Source: Microbacterium luteum (GTDB lineage Bacteria; Actinomycetota; Actinomycetes; Actinomycetales; Microbacteriaceae). Taken from it: a stretch of DNA of 64,000 nt. This document shows positions 54,075-64,000 of the stretch, piece after piece. The translations under genes and the position numbers were made by a program. The stretch covers positions 1,922,001 through 1,986,000 of the forward strand of contig NZ_CP063814.1 in the NCBI RefSeq assembly GCF_015277875.1, in the 5' to 3' direction. Within the stretch, counting starts at the first letter, position 1; every line of letters begins with the position of its first letter. The notes under the pieces are model-generated. The model ran no database searches. It was not told the origin of the DNA and saw only the letters and a list, made by a program, of their open reading frames with translations.

Positions 54075-55279
54075 CCGAGGACCTCCAGTCCGGGGAGCTT
54101 CTTTCCTTCGAGGAACTCGAGGCTCGCGCCACCACCGGTCGAGATGTGGCCGAAGTCGGTGTCAGCGAAGCCGAGCTGTCGCACCGCGGCCGCGGAATCG
54201 CCACCGCCGACGACGCCGAGACCGTCGACCTCCGACAACGCGCGAGCGACGGCCCGCGTGCCCGACTCGAACGCCGGCATCTCGAACACGCCCATGGGCC
54301 CGTTCCAGAAGACGGTGCGGCTGTCACGGATGCGCGCCGCGAACTCGTCGGCCGTGCGGGGCCCGATGTCCAGTCCCAATCCGGACGCACCGAAGGCGGT
54401 CGCTTCGAGCGCGTCCGCCGGAGCGACCTCGTGATCGGCATCCGCCGCGAAGGCCGACGCGACGACCGCGTCGACGGGCAGGACGATCTCGACGCCGCGC
54501 TCCTCGGCGGAGGCGATGTATCCCTTGACGGTCTCGAGCTGGTCCTCCTCGAGGAGACTCGAGCCGACCTTGTGCCCCTTGGCCGCCAGGAACGTGAACA
54601 TCATGCCACCGCCGATCAGGAGACGATCGACGCGGGGCAGGAGGTGTTCGATCACACCGAGCTTGTCGCTGACCTTGGACCCGCCGAGCACCACGGTGTA
54701 GGGCCGTTCGGGCGTCTCGGTGAGTCGATCGAGCACCTCGAGCTCTTTGGCGATGAGCAGACCGGCAGCGGAGGGCAGCAGTTCCGCGAGGTCGTAGACA
54801 CTCGCCTGCTTGCGGTGCACGACGCCGAAGCCGTCGGACACGAGCGCATCCCCGAGCTCTGCGAGCTGGCCGGCGAATGCGCGGCGTTCCGAATCGTCCT
54901 TCGCGGTCTCACCCGCATTGAAGCGCAGGTTCTCGATCACGGCGATGTCACCGTCTTCGAGGGAGGAGACCGCATCATGAGCCGACTCGCCGACGGTGTC
55001 GCGTGCGAAGGCGACGGGCTTGCCGAGCAGCTCGGACAGGCGCTGCGCGACCGGCGCGAGGCTGTAGGCGGCGTTGGGCTCGCCGCCGGGGCGGCCCAGG
55101 TGCGAGCACACCACGAGGCGTGCTCCCTGGTTGATGAGAGCGTTGAGCGTCGGCAGGGATGCCCGCACACGACCATCGTCCGTGATGACCCCGTCCCGCA
55201 GCGGGACGTTCAGATCACAACGGACGATGACGCGCTTGCCTGCGAGCGAACCCAGGTTGTCGAGGGTGCGCAGTGCCAT
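54062..55279 (-). CDS. pgk: Phosphoglycerate kinase
   Basis: Two-domain kinase of 405 residues: VIVRCDLNVPLRDG and CSHLGRPGGEPNAAYSLAPVAQRLSELL in the phosphoglycerate domain. LGGSKVSDKLGVIEHL, VFWNGPMGVFEMPAFESGTRA and VVGGGDSAAAVRQLG in the nucleotide domain. It makes ATP from 1,3-bisphosphoglycerate. It starts 8 bases after gap, so both are probably on one transcript. Confidence 0.97.
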   Translation of the reverse strand: MALRTLDNLGSLAGKRVIVRCDLNVPLRDGVITDDGRVRASLPTLNALINQGARLVVCSHLGRPGGEPNAAYSLAPVAQRLSELLGKPVAFARDTVGESAHDAVSSLEDGDIAVIENLRFNAGETAKDDSERRAFAGQLAELGDALVSDGFGVVHRKQASVYDLAELLPSAAGLLIAKELEVLDRLTETPERPYTVVLGGSKVSDKLGVIEHLLPRVDRLLIGGGMMFTFLAAKGHKVGSSLLEEDQLETVKGYIASAEERGVEIVLPVDAVVASAFAADADHEVAPADALEATAFGASGLGLDIGPRTADEFAARIRDSRTVFWNGPMGVFEMPAFESGTRAVARALSEVDGLGVVGGGDSAAAVRQLGFADTDFGHISTGGGASLEFLEGKKLPGLEVLGWQQ

Positions 55280-55287
55280 GGCGTGGA

Positions 55288-56397
<1,110 letters not shown>

Positions 56398-57027
56398 CTA
56401 TGACAGTACCAGCAGGCCCGAGGTCTTCTCACGGGCGGCGTCGAAGCGCTGCGCGACGTTCTGCCAGTTCGCGATGTTCCAGACCGCCTTGACGTAGTCG
56501 GCCTTCACGTTGAGGTAGTCGAGGTAGAACGCGTGCTCCCACATGTCCAGCTGGAAGATCGGCACGGTGCCCATCGCCGTGTTCGCCTGCTGGTCGAACA
56601 GCTGCTGGATGATGAGCTGCTCGCCGATCGGGTCCCAGCTGAGGACCGCCCATCCGGAACCCTGGATGCCGGTGGCCGCCGCGGTGAAGTGCGCCTGGAA
56701 CTTCTCGAATCCGCCGAAGAACTCGTCGATCGCGGCGGCGAGCTCGTTCCCCTCCGGACGTCCGCCGCCCTCGGGCGAGAGGTTCGTCCAGAAGATGGAG
56801 TGGTTCACGTGGCCGCCGAGGTTGAACGCGAGGTCCTTCTCGAGCTTGTTGACGTTCGCGAGACTGCCCGTCTCGCGGGCCTCCGCGAGCTGCTCGAGCG
56901 CCGTGTTGGCACCCGTCACGTAGGTCTGGTGATGCTTGTCGTGGTGCAGCTGCATGATCTTGCCGCTGATGTGCGGCTCGAGTGCCGCGTAGTCGTAGGG
57001 GAGGTCGGGCAAGGTGTACGTCGCCAT
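56398..57027 (-). CDS. sodA: Superoxide dismutase, Fe/Mn type
   Basis: Cytoplasmic enzyme of 209 residues. Metal ligands are the His in KIMQLHHDKHHQTYV, His in LGGHVNHSIFWTNL, and Asp/His in FQLDMWEHAFYLDY. GIQGSGWAVLSWD holds the outer-sphere Gly-Ser-Gly-Trp. The pattern fits Mn or Fe/Mn cambialistic enzymes; the metal cannot be decided. It stands between whiA and gap with its own intergenic regions. Confidence 0.97.
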   Translation of the reverse strand: MATYTLPDLPYDYAALEPHISGKIMQLHHDKHHQTYVTGANTALEQLAEARETGSLANVNKLEKDLAFNLGGHVNHSIFWTNLSPEGGGRPEGNELAAAIDEFFGGFEKFQAHFTAAATGIQGSGWAVLSWDPIGEQLIIQQLFDQQANTAMGTVPIFQLDMWEHAFYLDYLNVKADYVKAVWNIANWQNVAQRFDAAREKTSGLLVLS

Positions 57028-57134
57028 ATTCTCTGCTTCCTAGTCGGCGTCGCGCCGAGAGCCCCGGCGCGGCGAGGGTGACCTTGTCATCCTATCGACG
57101 GTGGGCAGGGTGGTGAGGGGGTTGCCTCCCCCGC

Positions 57135-57155
57135 CGGGCGTGTTCTACACGCCCG
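57135..57155 (-). terminator. Probable terminator after whiA
   Basis: An 8-bp perfect stem CGGGCGTG/CACGCCCG with a TTCTA loop lies 6 bases past the whiA stop. Confidence 0.55.
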
Positions 57156-57160
57156 ATGCC

Positions 57161-58138
57161 TCATTCCTCGACGCCGATGGGGACCGCCGACTCAGTGCCC
57201 GGAACTCCGTCGACCTCGGCCTTCTTGTCGGCCATCGCCAGGAGCCGACGTATGCGTCCAGCGACGGCGTCCTTGGTCATCGGCGGGTCGGCGTGGTGAC
57301 CCAGCTCGTCGAGGCTGGCGTCACGGTGGGCGAGCCGGAGCTCTCCGGCCTGCTTGAGATGGTCGGGAACCTCGTCACCGAGGATCTCCAGCGCACGCTC
57401 GACGCGTGCGCACGCGGCGACCGCCGCCTGAGCGGATCGACGCAGGTTGGCGTCGTCGAAGTTGACGAGGCGGTTCACTCCGGCGCGGACTTCGCGGCGC
57501 TGCCTCATCTGATCCCAGTCGGCGGCGGCCTTCGCGGCTCCCATCTGCGCGAGGGTGAGCCGGATCGCCTCCCCCTCCCGCACGACGACGCGCGGGATGC
57601 CGCGGACTTCCCGCGCCTTCGCGGGGATGCTCAGCCGATGGGCGGCCCCGACGAGGGCCATCGCGGCCTCGGAGGACGGGCAGGCGACTTCGAGCGAGGC
57701 GGATCGACCCGGCTCGCTGAGCGACCCCGATGCGAGGAACGCACCGCGCCAGACCGCGGCGAGGTCTTCCCGTGAGCCGGTGGTGAGCTTGTTGGGCAAG
57801 CCACGCACCGGGCGCCGCCGCTGGTCCAGGAGGCCGGTCTGCCGCGCGAGCGTCTCACCGCCGTCGATGACGCGCACCGCGACGTGGCCGCCGGCACGGC
57901 CCGCCGAACTCTGCACGTGCGCGAGCTCGGGTCGCACGCCGTAGAGCTCCACCAACTCCCGCGCGACCCGTCGGGCGAGGACATCGGAATCGAGCTCGGC
58001 CTCGACCGCGACGCGGTTGGCGATCGAGTGGAGCCCTCCCGAGAAACGGAGCAGTGACGTCAGCTCGGCCACGCGGGCCGTCGGTCGCGGGTCTCGTACG
58101 GCGACGAGTTCGGCCTTCACGTCGGCAGTCAGCGACAC
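57161..58138 (-). CDS. whiA: DNA-binding protein WhiA
   Basis: Protein of 325 residues with the WhiA architecture: an N-terminal LAGLIDADG homing-endonuclease-like pair ([44 protein letters not shown]) without nuclease function, and a C-terminal helix-turn-helix ([48 protein letters not shown]). It regulates division and sporulation-related genes in actinobacteria. The GTG start has GAGGAGA upstream. It lies 40 bases downstream of rapZ. Confidence 0.96.
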   Translation of the reverse strand: MSLTADVKAELVAVRDPRPTARVAELTSLLRFSGGLHSIANRVAVEAELDSDVLARRVARELVELYGVRPELAHVQSSAGRAGGHVAVRVIDGGETLARQTGLLDQRRRPVRGLPNKLTTGSREDLAAVWRGAFLASGSLSEPGRSASLEVACPSSEAAMALVGAAHRLSIPAKAREVRGIPRVVVREGEAIRLTLAQMGAAKAAADWDQMRQRREVRAGVNRLVNFDDANLRRSAQAAVAACARVERALEILGDEVPDHLKQAGELRLAHRDASLDELGHHADPPMTKDAVAGRIRRLLAMADKKAEVDGVPGTESAVPIGVEE

Positions 58139-58178
58139 GTGTCTCCTCGGTCTTTCTGGGGTGGAACGATCCTCCAGC

Positions 58179-59063
58179 CTACTCGCGACCGAGGTCGCGA
58201 TGGGTCAGGCGAACGGCCACTCCGGGCGTGCCCGACAGGCGTGAGGCCAGTTCCCGGGCCGTGGCCACCGACCGGTGCTTGCCGCCGGTGCATCCCACGG
58301 CGATCACGGAGTGTCGCTTGTTCTCCCGCTGATACCCCTCCAGGACCGGCGCGAGCGCGGCGGCGTACGCATCGATGAACGCCGCCGCGCCGGGCGCGGC
58401 CAGCACGACGTCGCGCACGGCGTCGTCCTCCCCGGTCAGCGCGCGCAGCTCCTCGTGCCAGTACGGGTTCGGCAGGAACCGCATGTCGGCCACGTGGTCG
58501 GCGTCCGGCGGGAGACCGTACTTGAAGCCGAAGCTCATGATGGTCAGGGTGTGCCGCGCGGCGCCCTCGTCGGCGAAGAGCTCGGCGACCCGTGTCGCGA
58601 GCTGGTGGATGTTCAGCGCCGACGTGTCGACGATGACATCGGCGTCCTCGCGGACGGGGGCGAGCCTCGTGCGTTCGGCGCGAATGCCGTCGACGATCGT
58701 GCCATCGCCCTGAAGAGGATGCGGGCGACGCACGGCCTCGAAGCGGCGCACGAGCACGGTGTCCGACGCGTCGAGGAACAGCACCCGGATCGGGCGCCGC
58801 GAGCGCAGTGCCCGCATCGCCTCCGGAAGCTCGGAGAAGAGGCCGCGGCCCCGCACGTCGACGACGACGGCCACCCGGGGCAGCGCTCCCCCGGCGATCT
58901 CCGTCAGATCCAGCAGCGGCTTGAGCATCTGCGGAGGCAGGTTGTCCACGACGTACCAGCCCAGGTCTTCCAGGGCGTTCGCCGCGGTGGACCTTCCGGC
59001 ACCGGACATCCCGGTGACGATCAGCATCTCGCCGACCTGCGGGGTCTGATCGTCCTCCGTCAT
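58179..59063 (-). CDS. rapZ: RapZ-family nucleotide-binding protein (RNase adapter)
   Basis: P-loop protein of about 294 residues: Walker A-like [32 protein letters not shown], the [22 protein letters not shown] region, [26 protein letters not shown], and the C-terminal [23 protein letters not shown]. In E. coli RapZ senses glucosamine-6-phosphate and guides small-RNA decay; the actinobacterial role is less clear. I chose the ATG at 59063 because GGAGGG lies a few bases upstream. The ATG at 59078 encodes a duplicated MTE start ([10 protein letters not shown]). Confidence 0.93.
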   Translation of the reverse strand: MTEDDQTPQVGEMLIVTGMSGAGRSTAANALEDLGWYVVDNLPPQMLKPLLDLTEIAGGALPRVAVVVDVRGRGLFSELPEAMRALRSRRPIRVLFLDASDTVLVRRFEAVRRPHPLQGDGTIVDGIRAERTRLAPVREDADVIVDTSALNIHQLATRVAELFADEGAARHTLTIMSFGFKYGLPPDADHVADMRFLPNPYWHEELRALTGEDDAVRDVVLAAPGAAAFIDAYAAALAPVLEGYQRENKRHSVIAVGCTGGKHRSVATARELASRLSGTPGVAVRLTHRDLGRE

Positions 59064-59088
59064 CGCGCCCTCCGTCATCACGTCCAGC

Positions 59089-60978
59089 CTAGCGAGCGGT
59101 GAGGTGGGTATGAATCGAGGCCGCGAGCTTCGGACCGACGCCCGGAAGCTCCTGGATCTGCTCGGTCGTCGCTTCGCGGAGGGCCGCGACAGACCCGAAG
59201 TGACGCAGAAGAGCCTTGATGCGCGCATCACCCAGCCCCGGCACCTCGGCCAGGACGGTCTGGATGTCGCGTCGCCGCCGCTTGCGCTGATGCGTGATGG
59301 CGAACCGGTGTGCCTCGTCGCGCAGACGCTGCAGAAGATACAGCGCTTCGGAGGTGCGCGGCAGGATCACCGGGTAGTCCTCCCCGGGCAGCCAGACCTC
59401 CTCCAGCCGCTTGGCGATGCCGCACAGCGCGATCTCGGGGTGTCCGGCCTCATCGAGTGCGCGAGCCGCCGCCTCGACCTGCGGCTTCCCGCCGTCGACC
59501 ACGAGCAGCTGCGGACGGTAGGCGAACCGCGGCTTCCTGCGCTCGGTGACGACCTCGCCCGACGCCACCGGGTCGGCCACGGGATCTGCTTCGGGCTGAT
59601 CGAGGTAGGCCAGACGCCGACGCAGCACCTGCCGGATCGAGTCGGTGTCGTCGGTGGTCTCGGGAATGCCGAACGAACGGTACTGATCCTTCCGGGGCAG
59701 ACCGTCTTCGAAAACCACCATCGACGCCACCACGTTCGTACCGGCGAGGTGCGAGACGTCGTAGCACTCGATACGGAGAGGAGCCTCGTGCAGGTCCAGC
59801 GCCTCCTGCAGGTCGGTCAGCGCCTGCGACCGCGCGACGTAGTCGCTCGTGCGACGGGTCTTGTGCAGGTTGAGCGCCTGCTGCGCGTTCAGCGTCGCCG
59901 TCGCCAGCAGCTCGGCTTTACGGCCGCGCCGGGCGACCTGGAGCGACACCGGGCGACCCCGCCGGTCGCGAAGCCATTGTTCGAGCTCCGCGGCGTCCTC
60001 GGGCAGCGAGGGGACGAGCACCTGCTTCGGGATGTCGGTGTCGGCCGCCTCGCCGTAGGTGCGCTGCAGCACCTGCTCGACGAGGTCCGCACCCGAGATG
60101 TCGAGTTCCTTTTCGATCGTCGTGGCGTGAACGCCGCGCACACGCCCGCCACGCACGACGAAGTGCTGCACCGTCGCGGCCAGCTCGTCCTCGGCGATCC
60201 CGAACAGGTCGGCGTCGGTGTCTTCGGTCAGCACGAGCGCGCTCTTGCCCAGCACGGCCTCGATGGCCCCGAGCTGATCGCGATAGACCGCTGCGGCTTC
60301 GTAATCCATGGCGGCGGACGCCTCGCGCATCCGAGCGGTCAGTTCTCGGGCGAACCGCTGGTCGCCGCCCGACATGAAGGCGACGAAGTCCTGCACGATC
60401 GCGCGATGCTCGTCGACGGTGACCCGCATGGAGCACGGCCCCCCGCAGCGACCGATCTGGCCCGGGAAGCACGGCCGGCCGGTCGCCATCGCCTTCTTGT
60501 AGCTGGAGTCGCTGCAGGTGCGGATGGGGAAAACCTTGATCAGCTGATCGATGGTGTCGTGCACCGCCCAGACCTTCGGGTACGGGCCGAAGTACTTCGC
60601 ACCCTTGATCCGTCGATTGCGGGTGACGATCACGCGAGGAGCTTCGTCGGCGAGGGTGATCGCCATGAACGGATAGGACTTGTCGTCGCGATACTTGACG
60701 TTGAACGGCGGATCGAACTCCTTGATCCACATGTACTCCAGCTGCAGGGAGTCCACGTCCGTGGCGACGACCGTCCACTCGACCGACGACGCCGTCGTCA
60801 CCATCCGCCGCGTGCGCTCGTGGAGCGTGTGCAGCGGAGCGAAGTAGTTCGACAGCCGGGCACGCAGATTCTTCGCCTTGCCGACGTAGAGCACGCGACC
60901 GTCCGCGTCCCGGAATCGGTACACACCGGGGTCGGTCGGTATCTCCCCCGGCTTGGGCTTGTAGGGAAGCGGCGACAT
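59089..60978 (-). CDS. uvrC: Excinuclease ABC subunit UvrC
   Basis: Nucleotide-excision-repair nuclease of 629 residues. The GIY-YIG domain is at the N-terminus ([30 protein letters not shown]). The UVR motif lies in the middle ([27 protein letters not shown]). An RNase H-like domain contains [23 protein letters not shown] and [16 protein letters not shown]. The C-terminal helix-hairpin-helix ([16 protein letters not shown]) completes it. It makes both incisions around a lesion marked by UvrA/UvrB. It lies 4 bases after uvrA; uvrB is outside the window. Confidence 0.97.
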   Translation of the reverse strand: MSPLPYKPKPGEIPTDPGVYRFRDADGRVLYVGKAKNLRARLSNYFAPLHTLHERTRRMVTTASSVEWTVVATDVDSLQLEYMWIKEFDPPFNVKYRDDKSYPFMAITLADEAPRVIVTRNRRIKGAKYFGPYPKVWAVHDTIDQLIKVFPIRTCSDSSYKKAMATGRPCFPGQIGRCGGPCSMRVTVDEHRAIVQDFVAFMSGGDQRFARELTARMREASAAMDYEAAAVYRDQLGAIEAVLGKSALVLTEDTDADLFGIAEDELAATVQHFVVRGGRVRGVHATTIEKELDISGADLVEQVLQRTYGEAADTDIPKQVLVPSLPEDAAELEQWLRDRRGRPVSLQVARRGRKAELLATATLNAQQALNLHKTRRTSDYVARSQALTDLQEALDLHEAPLRIECYDVSHLAGTNVVASMVVFEDGLPRKDQYRSFGIPETTDDTDSIRQVLRRRLAYLDQPEADPVADPVASGEVVTERRKPRFAYRPQLLVVDGGKPQVEAAARALDEAGHPEIALCGIAKRLEEVWLPGEDYPVILPRTSEALYLLQRLRDEAHRFAITHQRKRRRRDIQTVLAEVPGLGDARIKALLRHFGSVAALREATTEQIQELPGVGPKLAASIHTHLTAR

Positions 60979-60982
60979 CGGG

Positions 60983-63901
60983 TCAGCCGGCCTTGCGCGC
61001 CTGGGCGCGCTCGGCCGGGAACAGCACCTCGGCGAGGAAGGCGCCCGTGTGACTCTCCGCCACGCGGGCGAGATCCTCCGGGGTGCCGGTCGCGACGAGC
61101 GTGCCGCCGCCGGAACCCCCCTCGGGTCCGAGGTCGATGATCCAGTCGGCCGACTTGATCACGTCGAGGTTGTGCTCGATGACGATCACCGAGTTCCCCT
61201 TGTCGACCAAGCCGTTCAAGACCTCGAGCAGCCGCCTGACGTCTTCGAAGTGCAGTCCGGTCGTCGGCTCGTCGAGCACGTAGATGCTGCGCCCGTTCGA
61301 GCGCCGCTGCAACTCGGTGGCGAGCTTCACGCGCTGGGCCTCGCCACCCGACAGCGTCGTCGCCGACTGGCCGAGGCGCACATATCCCAAGCCGACGTCG
61401 ACCAGGGTCTTCAGGTAGCGGTGGATGGCCTGGATCGGCTCGAAGAACTCCGCAGCCTCGGAGATCGGCATCTCGAGCACCTCGGCGATGTTCTTGCCCT
61501 TGTAGTGCACCGACAGGGTGTCGCGGTTGTACCGCTTTCCGTGGCACACCTCGCAGTCGACGTAGACGTCGGGGAGGAAGTTCATCTCGATCTTGATGGT
61601 GCCGTCTCCGGAGCACGCCTCGCAGCGCCCGCCCTTGACGTTGAAGCTGAATCGCCCCGGCTGGTACCCGCGGGCTTTGGCCTCCGGCGTCTCGCTGAAC
61701 AGGCCGCGGATGCGGTCGAACACTCCCGTGTACGTCGCGGGGTTCGACCGCGGCGTGCGCCCGATCGGCGCCTGATCGACGTGCACGACCTTGTCGAGGT
61801 TGTCGAGCCCGGTCACTCGCGTGTGCTTGCCCGGGATGTTCCGCGCGCCGTTCAGGCGCTGGGCGAGCACCCGGTACAGGATGTCGTTCACGAGCGACGA
61901 CTTTCCCGAACCGCTCACTCCGGTCACGGCGGTCAGCACGCCGAGGGGGAAGTCGACCGTCACGTTGCGGAGATTGTTCTCGCGGGCACCGACGACGGAG
62001 ATCTGTCGCTTGCGATCGCGCTTGCGCCGCTTCGACGGCGTCGCGATCTCCCGACGGCCGGCCAGGTAGTCGCCGGTGATCGAGTGCCGGTCGGCGAGCA
62101 GCTCCGACAGGGGTCCCGAATGTACGACCTCTCCCCCGTCCACACCGGCCCGCGGCCCGATGTCGACGATCCAGTCAGCAGCGTGGATCGTCTCCTCGTC
62201 GTGTTCGACGACGATGAGCGTGTTGCCGAGATCGCGCAGGGTCACGAGCGTCTCGATCAGACGACGGTTGTCGCGCTGGTGCAGGCCGATCGAAGGCTCA
62301 TCGAGCACGTACAGAACACCGGTGAGTCCGGAGCCGATCTGCGTCGCGAGGCGGATGCGCTGCGCCTCACCGCCCGAGAGGGAGCCGGCGGACCTGCTGA
62401 GGTTCAGATAGGTCAGACCCACCTGGATGAGGAAGTCCAGGCGAGCGCGGATCTCGCGAAGCACCTGTGCGGCGATCTTCGCCTCACGGTCGGTGAGCGT
62501 CATCTCCGCGAAGAATCGCTGCGCATCCGCGAGGCTCAGCCGCGAGGCATCGGCGATCGAGTGGCCGTGCACGCGGACGGCGAGCACCTCGGGCTTCAGG
62601 CGCGCACCGTCGCAGACCGGGCAGGGCACCTCGCGCAGATACTCCGACCACCGCTGCCGCTGGGTGTCGGACTCGGCCTGCACGTACTGACGTTCGATGT
62701 ACGGCACGACGCCTTCGAAACCCGACGAGTAGCGCATCTCGCGGCCGTAGCGGTTCTTCCACTTGACGGTGACCTTGTAGTTCTCGCCGTGCAGCACGGC
62801 TTCGCGCACGGCCTGCGGCAGACGCTTCCAGGGCGTGTCGAGCGAGAAGCCGAGGTCGTTCGACAGTCCTTCGAGCAGTCGCTCGTAGTACTGGAAGAGC
62901 CCCTTTCCCTGCGTTGTCCACGGGATGATGACGCCCTCGCGGATCGACAGCTCCTCGTCACCGAGCATCAGCTCCGAGTCGACCGACATGCGGGTGCCGA
63001 GCCCGGAACACGCCGGACAGGCGCCGAACGGGGCGTTGAACGAGAAGGTGCGCGGTTCGATCTCCGTGAGCTGCAGCGGATGCCCGTTCGGACACGCCAG
63101 CTTCTCGGAGAACGACTGCCACGCATCGTCACCTTCCTCGTCGACGAAGTTCACCTGCATGACACCGCCGGCGAGACCGAGTGCGGTCTCCACCGAGTCG
63201 GTGACGCGGCCCAGGATGTCGGGGCCGGCGACCAGCCGGTCGACCACGACGGCGATGTCGTGCTTGTAGCTCTTCTTCAGCGTCGGCGGCTCCGCGAGCT
63301 GGACCAGGTCGCCATCGACCACGGCGCGCGCGTATCCCTTCGCGGAGAGCTCTTTGAAGAGGTCGACGAACTCACCCTTCTTCTGGGTGACCACGGGCGC
63401 CACGATCTGGTAGCGCGTGCGGTCGGGCAGCTCCATCAGCTGGTCGGCGATCTGCTGGACCGTCTGACGCTGGATGATCTCGCCGCACTCCGGGCAGTGG
63501 GGCACTCCGATGCGGGCCCACAGCAGGCGCATGTAGTCGTGGATCTCGGTGATCGTGCCCACCGTCGAGCGCGGGTTGCGGTTCGTCGACTTCTGGTCGA
63601 TCGACACCGCCGGGCTCAGACCCTCGATGAAGTCGACGTCGGGTCTGTCCACCTGCCCGAGGAACTGACGTGCGTAGGCACTCAGCGACTCGACATAGCG
63701 ACGCTGTCCTTCCGCGAAGATCGTGTCGAAGGCGAGACTCGACTTGCCCGACCCCGACAGACCCGTGAAGACGACGAGCGAATCGCGCGGGATGTCGAGG
63801 TCGACGTCCTTCAGATTGTGCACGCGAGCGCCGCGCACGCTCAGCTTGTCGCTCGAGACGGCGGCGGATTTTCCGGTGAGGGGAACGGGGACGATGGGCA
63901 C
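60983..63901 (-). CDS. uvrA: Excinuclease ABC subunit UvrA
   Basis: Damage-recognition ATPase of 972 residues with two ABC modules. Walker A motifs are [37 protein letters not shown] and [18 protein letters not shown]; signatures are [20 protein letters not shown] and [20 protein letters not shown]. Zinc-binding Cys pairs occur in CPNGH...CPACSG and CEACSGDG...CEVCHG. The GTG at 63901 is the only suitable start before the conserved region. It is upstream of uvrC and probably co-transcribed with it. No complete actinobacterial LexA box is visible in the 99 bases to the window end. Confidence 0.97.
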   Translation of the reverse strand: MPIVPVPLTGKSAAVSSDKLSVRGARVHNLKDVDLDIPRDSLVVFTGLSGSGKSSLAFDTIFAEGQRRYVESLSAYARQFLGQVDRPDVDFIEGLSPAVSIDQKSTNRNPRSTVGTITEIHDYMRLLWARIGVPHCPECGEIIQRQTVQQIADQLMELPDRTRYQIVAPVVTQKKGEFVDLFKELSAKGYARAVVDGDLVQLAEPPTLKKSYKHDIAVVVDRLVAGPDILGRVTDSVETALGLAGGVMQVNFVDEEGDDAWQSFSEKLACPNGHPLQLTEIEPRTFSFNAPFGACPACSGLGTRMSVDSELMLGDEELSIREGVIIPWTTQGKGLFQYYERLLEGLSNDLGFSLDTPWKRLPQAVREAVLHGENYKVTVKWKNRYGREMRYSSGFEGVVPYIERQYVQAESDTQRQRWSEYLREVPCPVCDGARLKPEVLAVRVHGHSIADASRLSLADAQRFFAEMTLTDREAKIAAQVLREIRARLDFLIQVGLTYLNLSRSAGSLSGGEAQRIRLATQIGSGLTGVLYVLDEPSIGLHQRDNRRLIETLVTLRDLGNTLIVVEHDEETIHAADWIVDIGPRAGVDGGEVVHSGPLSELLADRHSITGDYLAGRREIATPSKRRKRDRKRQISVVGARENNLRNVTVDFPLGVLTAVTGVSGSGKSSLVNDILYRVLAQRLNGARNIPGKHTRVTGLDNLDKVVHVDQAPIGRTPRSNPATYTGVFDRIRGLFSETPEAKARGYQPGRFSFNVKGGRCEACSGDGTIKIEMNFLPDVYVDCEVCHGKRYNRDTLSVHYKGKNIAEVLEMPISEAAEFFEPIQAIHRYLKTLVDVGLGYVRLGQSATTLSGGEAQRVKLATELQRRSNGRSIYVLDEPTTGLHFEDVRRLLEVLNGLVDKGNSVIVIEHNLDVIKSADWIIDLGPEGGSGGGTLVATGTPEDLARVAESHTGAFLAEVLFPAERAQARKAG

Positions 63902-64000
63902 CCGTCAAGTGTAGGCGGGACCTCCGACATCGGCTCCGGGCCCACGTTCGCCCGCGGCGCACGCGGCAGCTCGCCGGGCGAGCGTCCGTCAGCCGATCAG

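Noticed and set aside
63902..64000. Possible LexA/SOS box upstream of uvrA
   Set aside because: Only an isolated GTTCG-type half-site is present. No TCGAAC-N4-GTTCGA-like palindrome is visible in the part of the promoter region inside the window.

Overview
The window is high-GC DNA from an actinobacterium, most likely Microbacteriaceae and plausibly Microbacterium. That placement is an inference. It rests on the GTG/TTG starts and apparently leaderless genes, on actinobacterial markers (whiA, rbpA, opcA, the divergent glgA/glgC pair), and on conserved gene order (uvrA-uvrC-rapZ-whiA, gap-pgk-tpiA-secG-rbpA, tkt-tal-pgi-zwf-opcA-pgl, sufB-sufD-Rieske-sufC). Almost all of it is densely coding core chromosome, and no gene-free stretch exceeds about 300 bases.

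Layout. 1-2.2 kb: uppP and an M20 peptidase. 2.3-3.85 kb: the only clearly mobile region, an intact tRNA-Leu(GAG) followed directly by an IS481-family insertion sequence, extra copies of the IS end, and a second copy of the tRNA 3' end. 3.85-10.3 kb: a rubrerythrin/VIT1-type membrane protein, a DEAD/DEAH helicase, a GDSL hydrolase, a SpoU-type RNA methyltransferase, a Sir2 deacetylase and a histidine phosphatase.

10.3-21.2 kb: a leucine/branched-chain acid catabolic locus. It holds a branched-chain 2-oxoacid dehydrogenase (E1a, E1b, E2), a methylcrotonyl-CoA-type carboxylase (two subunits), an acyl-CoA dehydrogenase, a MaoC-like hydratase and a CitE-like CoA-ester lyase. A divergent TetR regulator with paired operators and an Lrp/AsnC regulator flank it. 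The order resembles the Mycobacterium tuberculosis Rv2495c-Rv2506 region.

21.2-28.1 kb: an alpha/beta hydrolase, rpmE2, an ABC ATPase, glgA/glgC, serB, a frameshifted hydrolase and fabG. 28.2-31.7 kb: small membrane proteins, a Cys-containing small protein, a SURF1 protein and an ABC-F ATPase. 31.7-37.3 kb: bioY, then a five-gene iron-siderophore uptake operon behind a DtxR/IdeR-like box. 37.4-41.5 kb: the suf Fe-S assembly operon. 41.7-44.2 kb: heme A/heme O synthesis (ctaA, a small membrane protein, ctaB). 44.4-52.5 kb: a pentose-phosphate operon. 52.6-56.3 kb: rbpA, secG and lower glycolysis (tpiA, pgk, gap). 56.4-64 kb: sodA, whiA, rapZ, uvrC and uvrA.

I did not find a convincing new defence, CRISPR, prophage or biosynthetic system. 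The items most worth a second look are the tRNA-Leu/IS481 junction, the twin TetR operators controlling the leucine locus, the small Cys protein between DUF3099 and SURF1 genes, the frameshifted hydrolase, and the absence of yvcK between rapZ and whiA.
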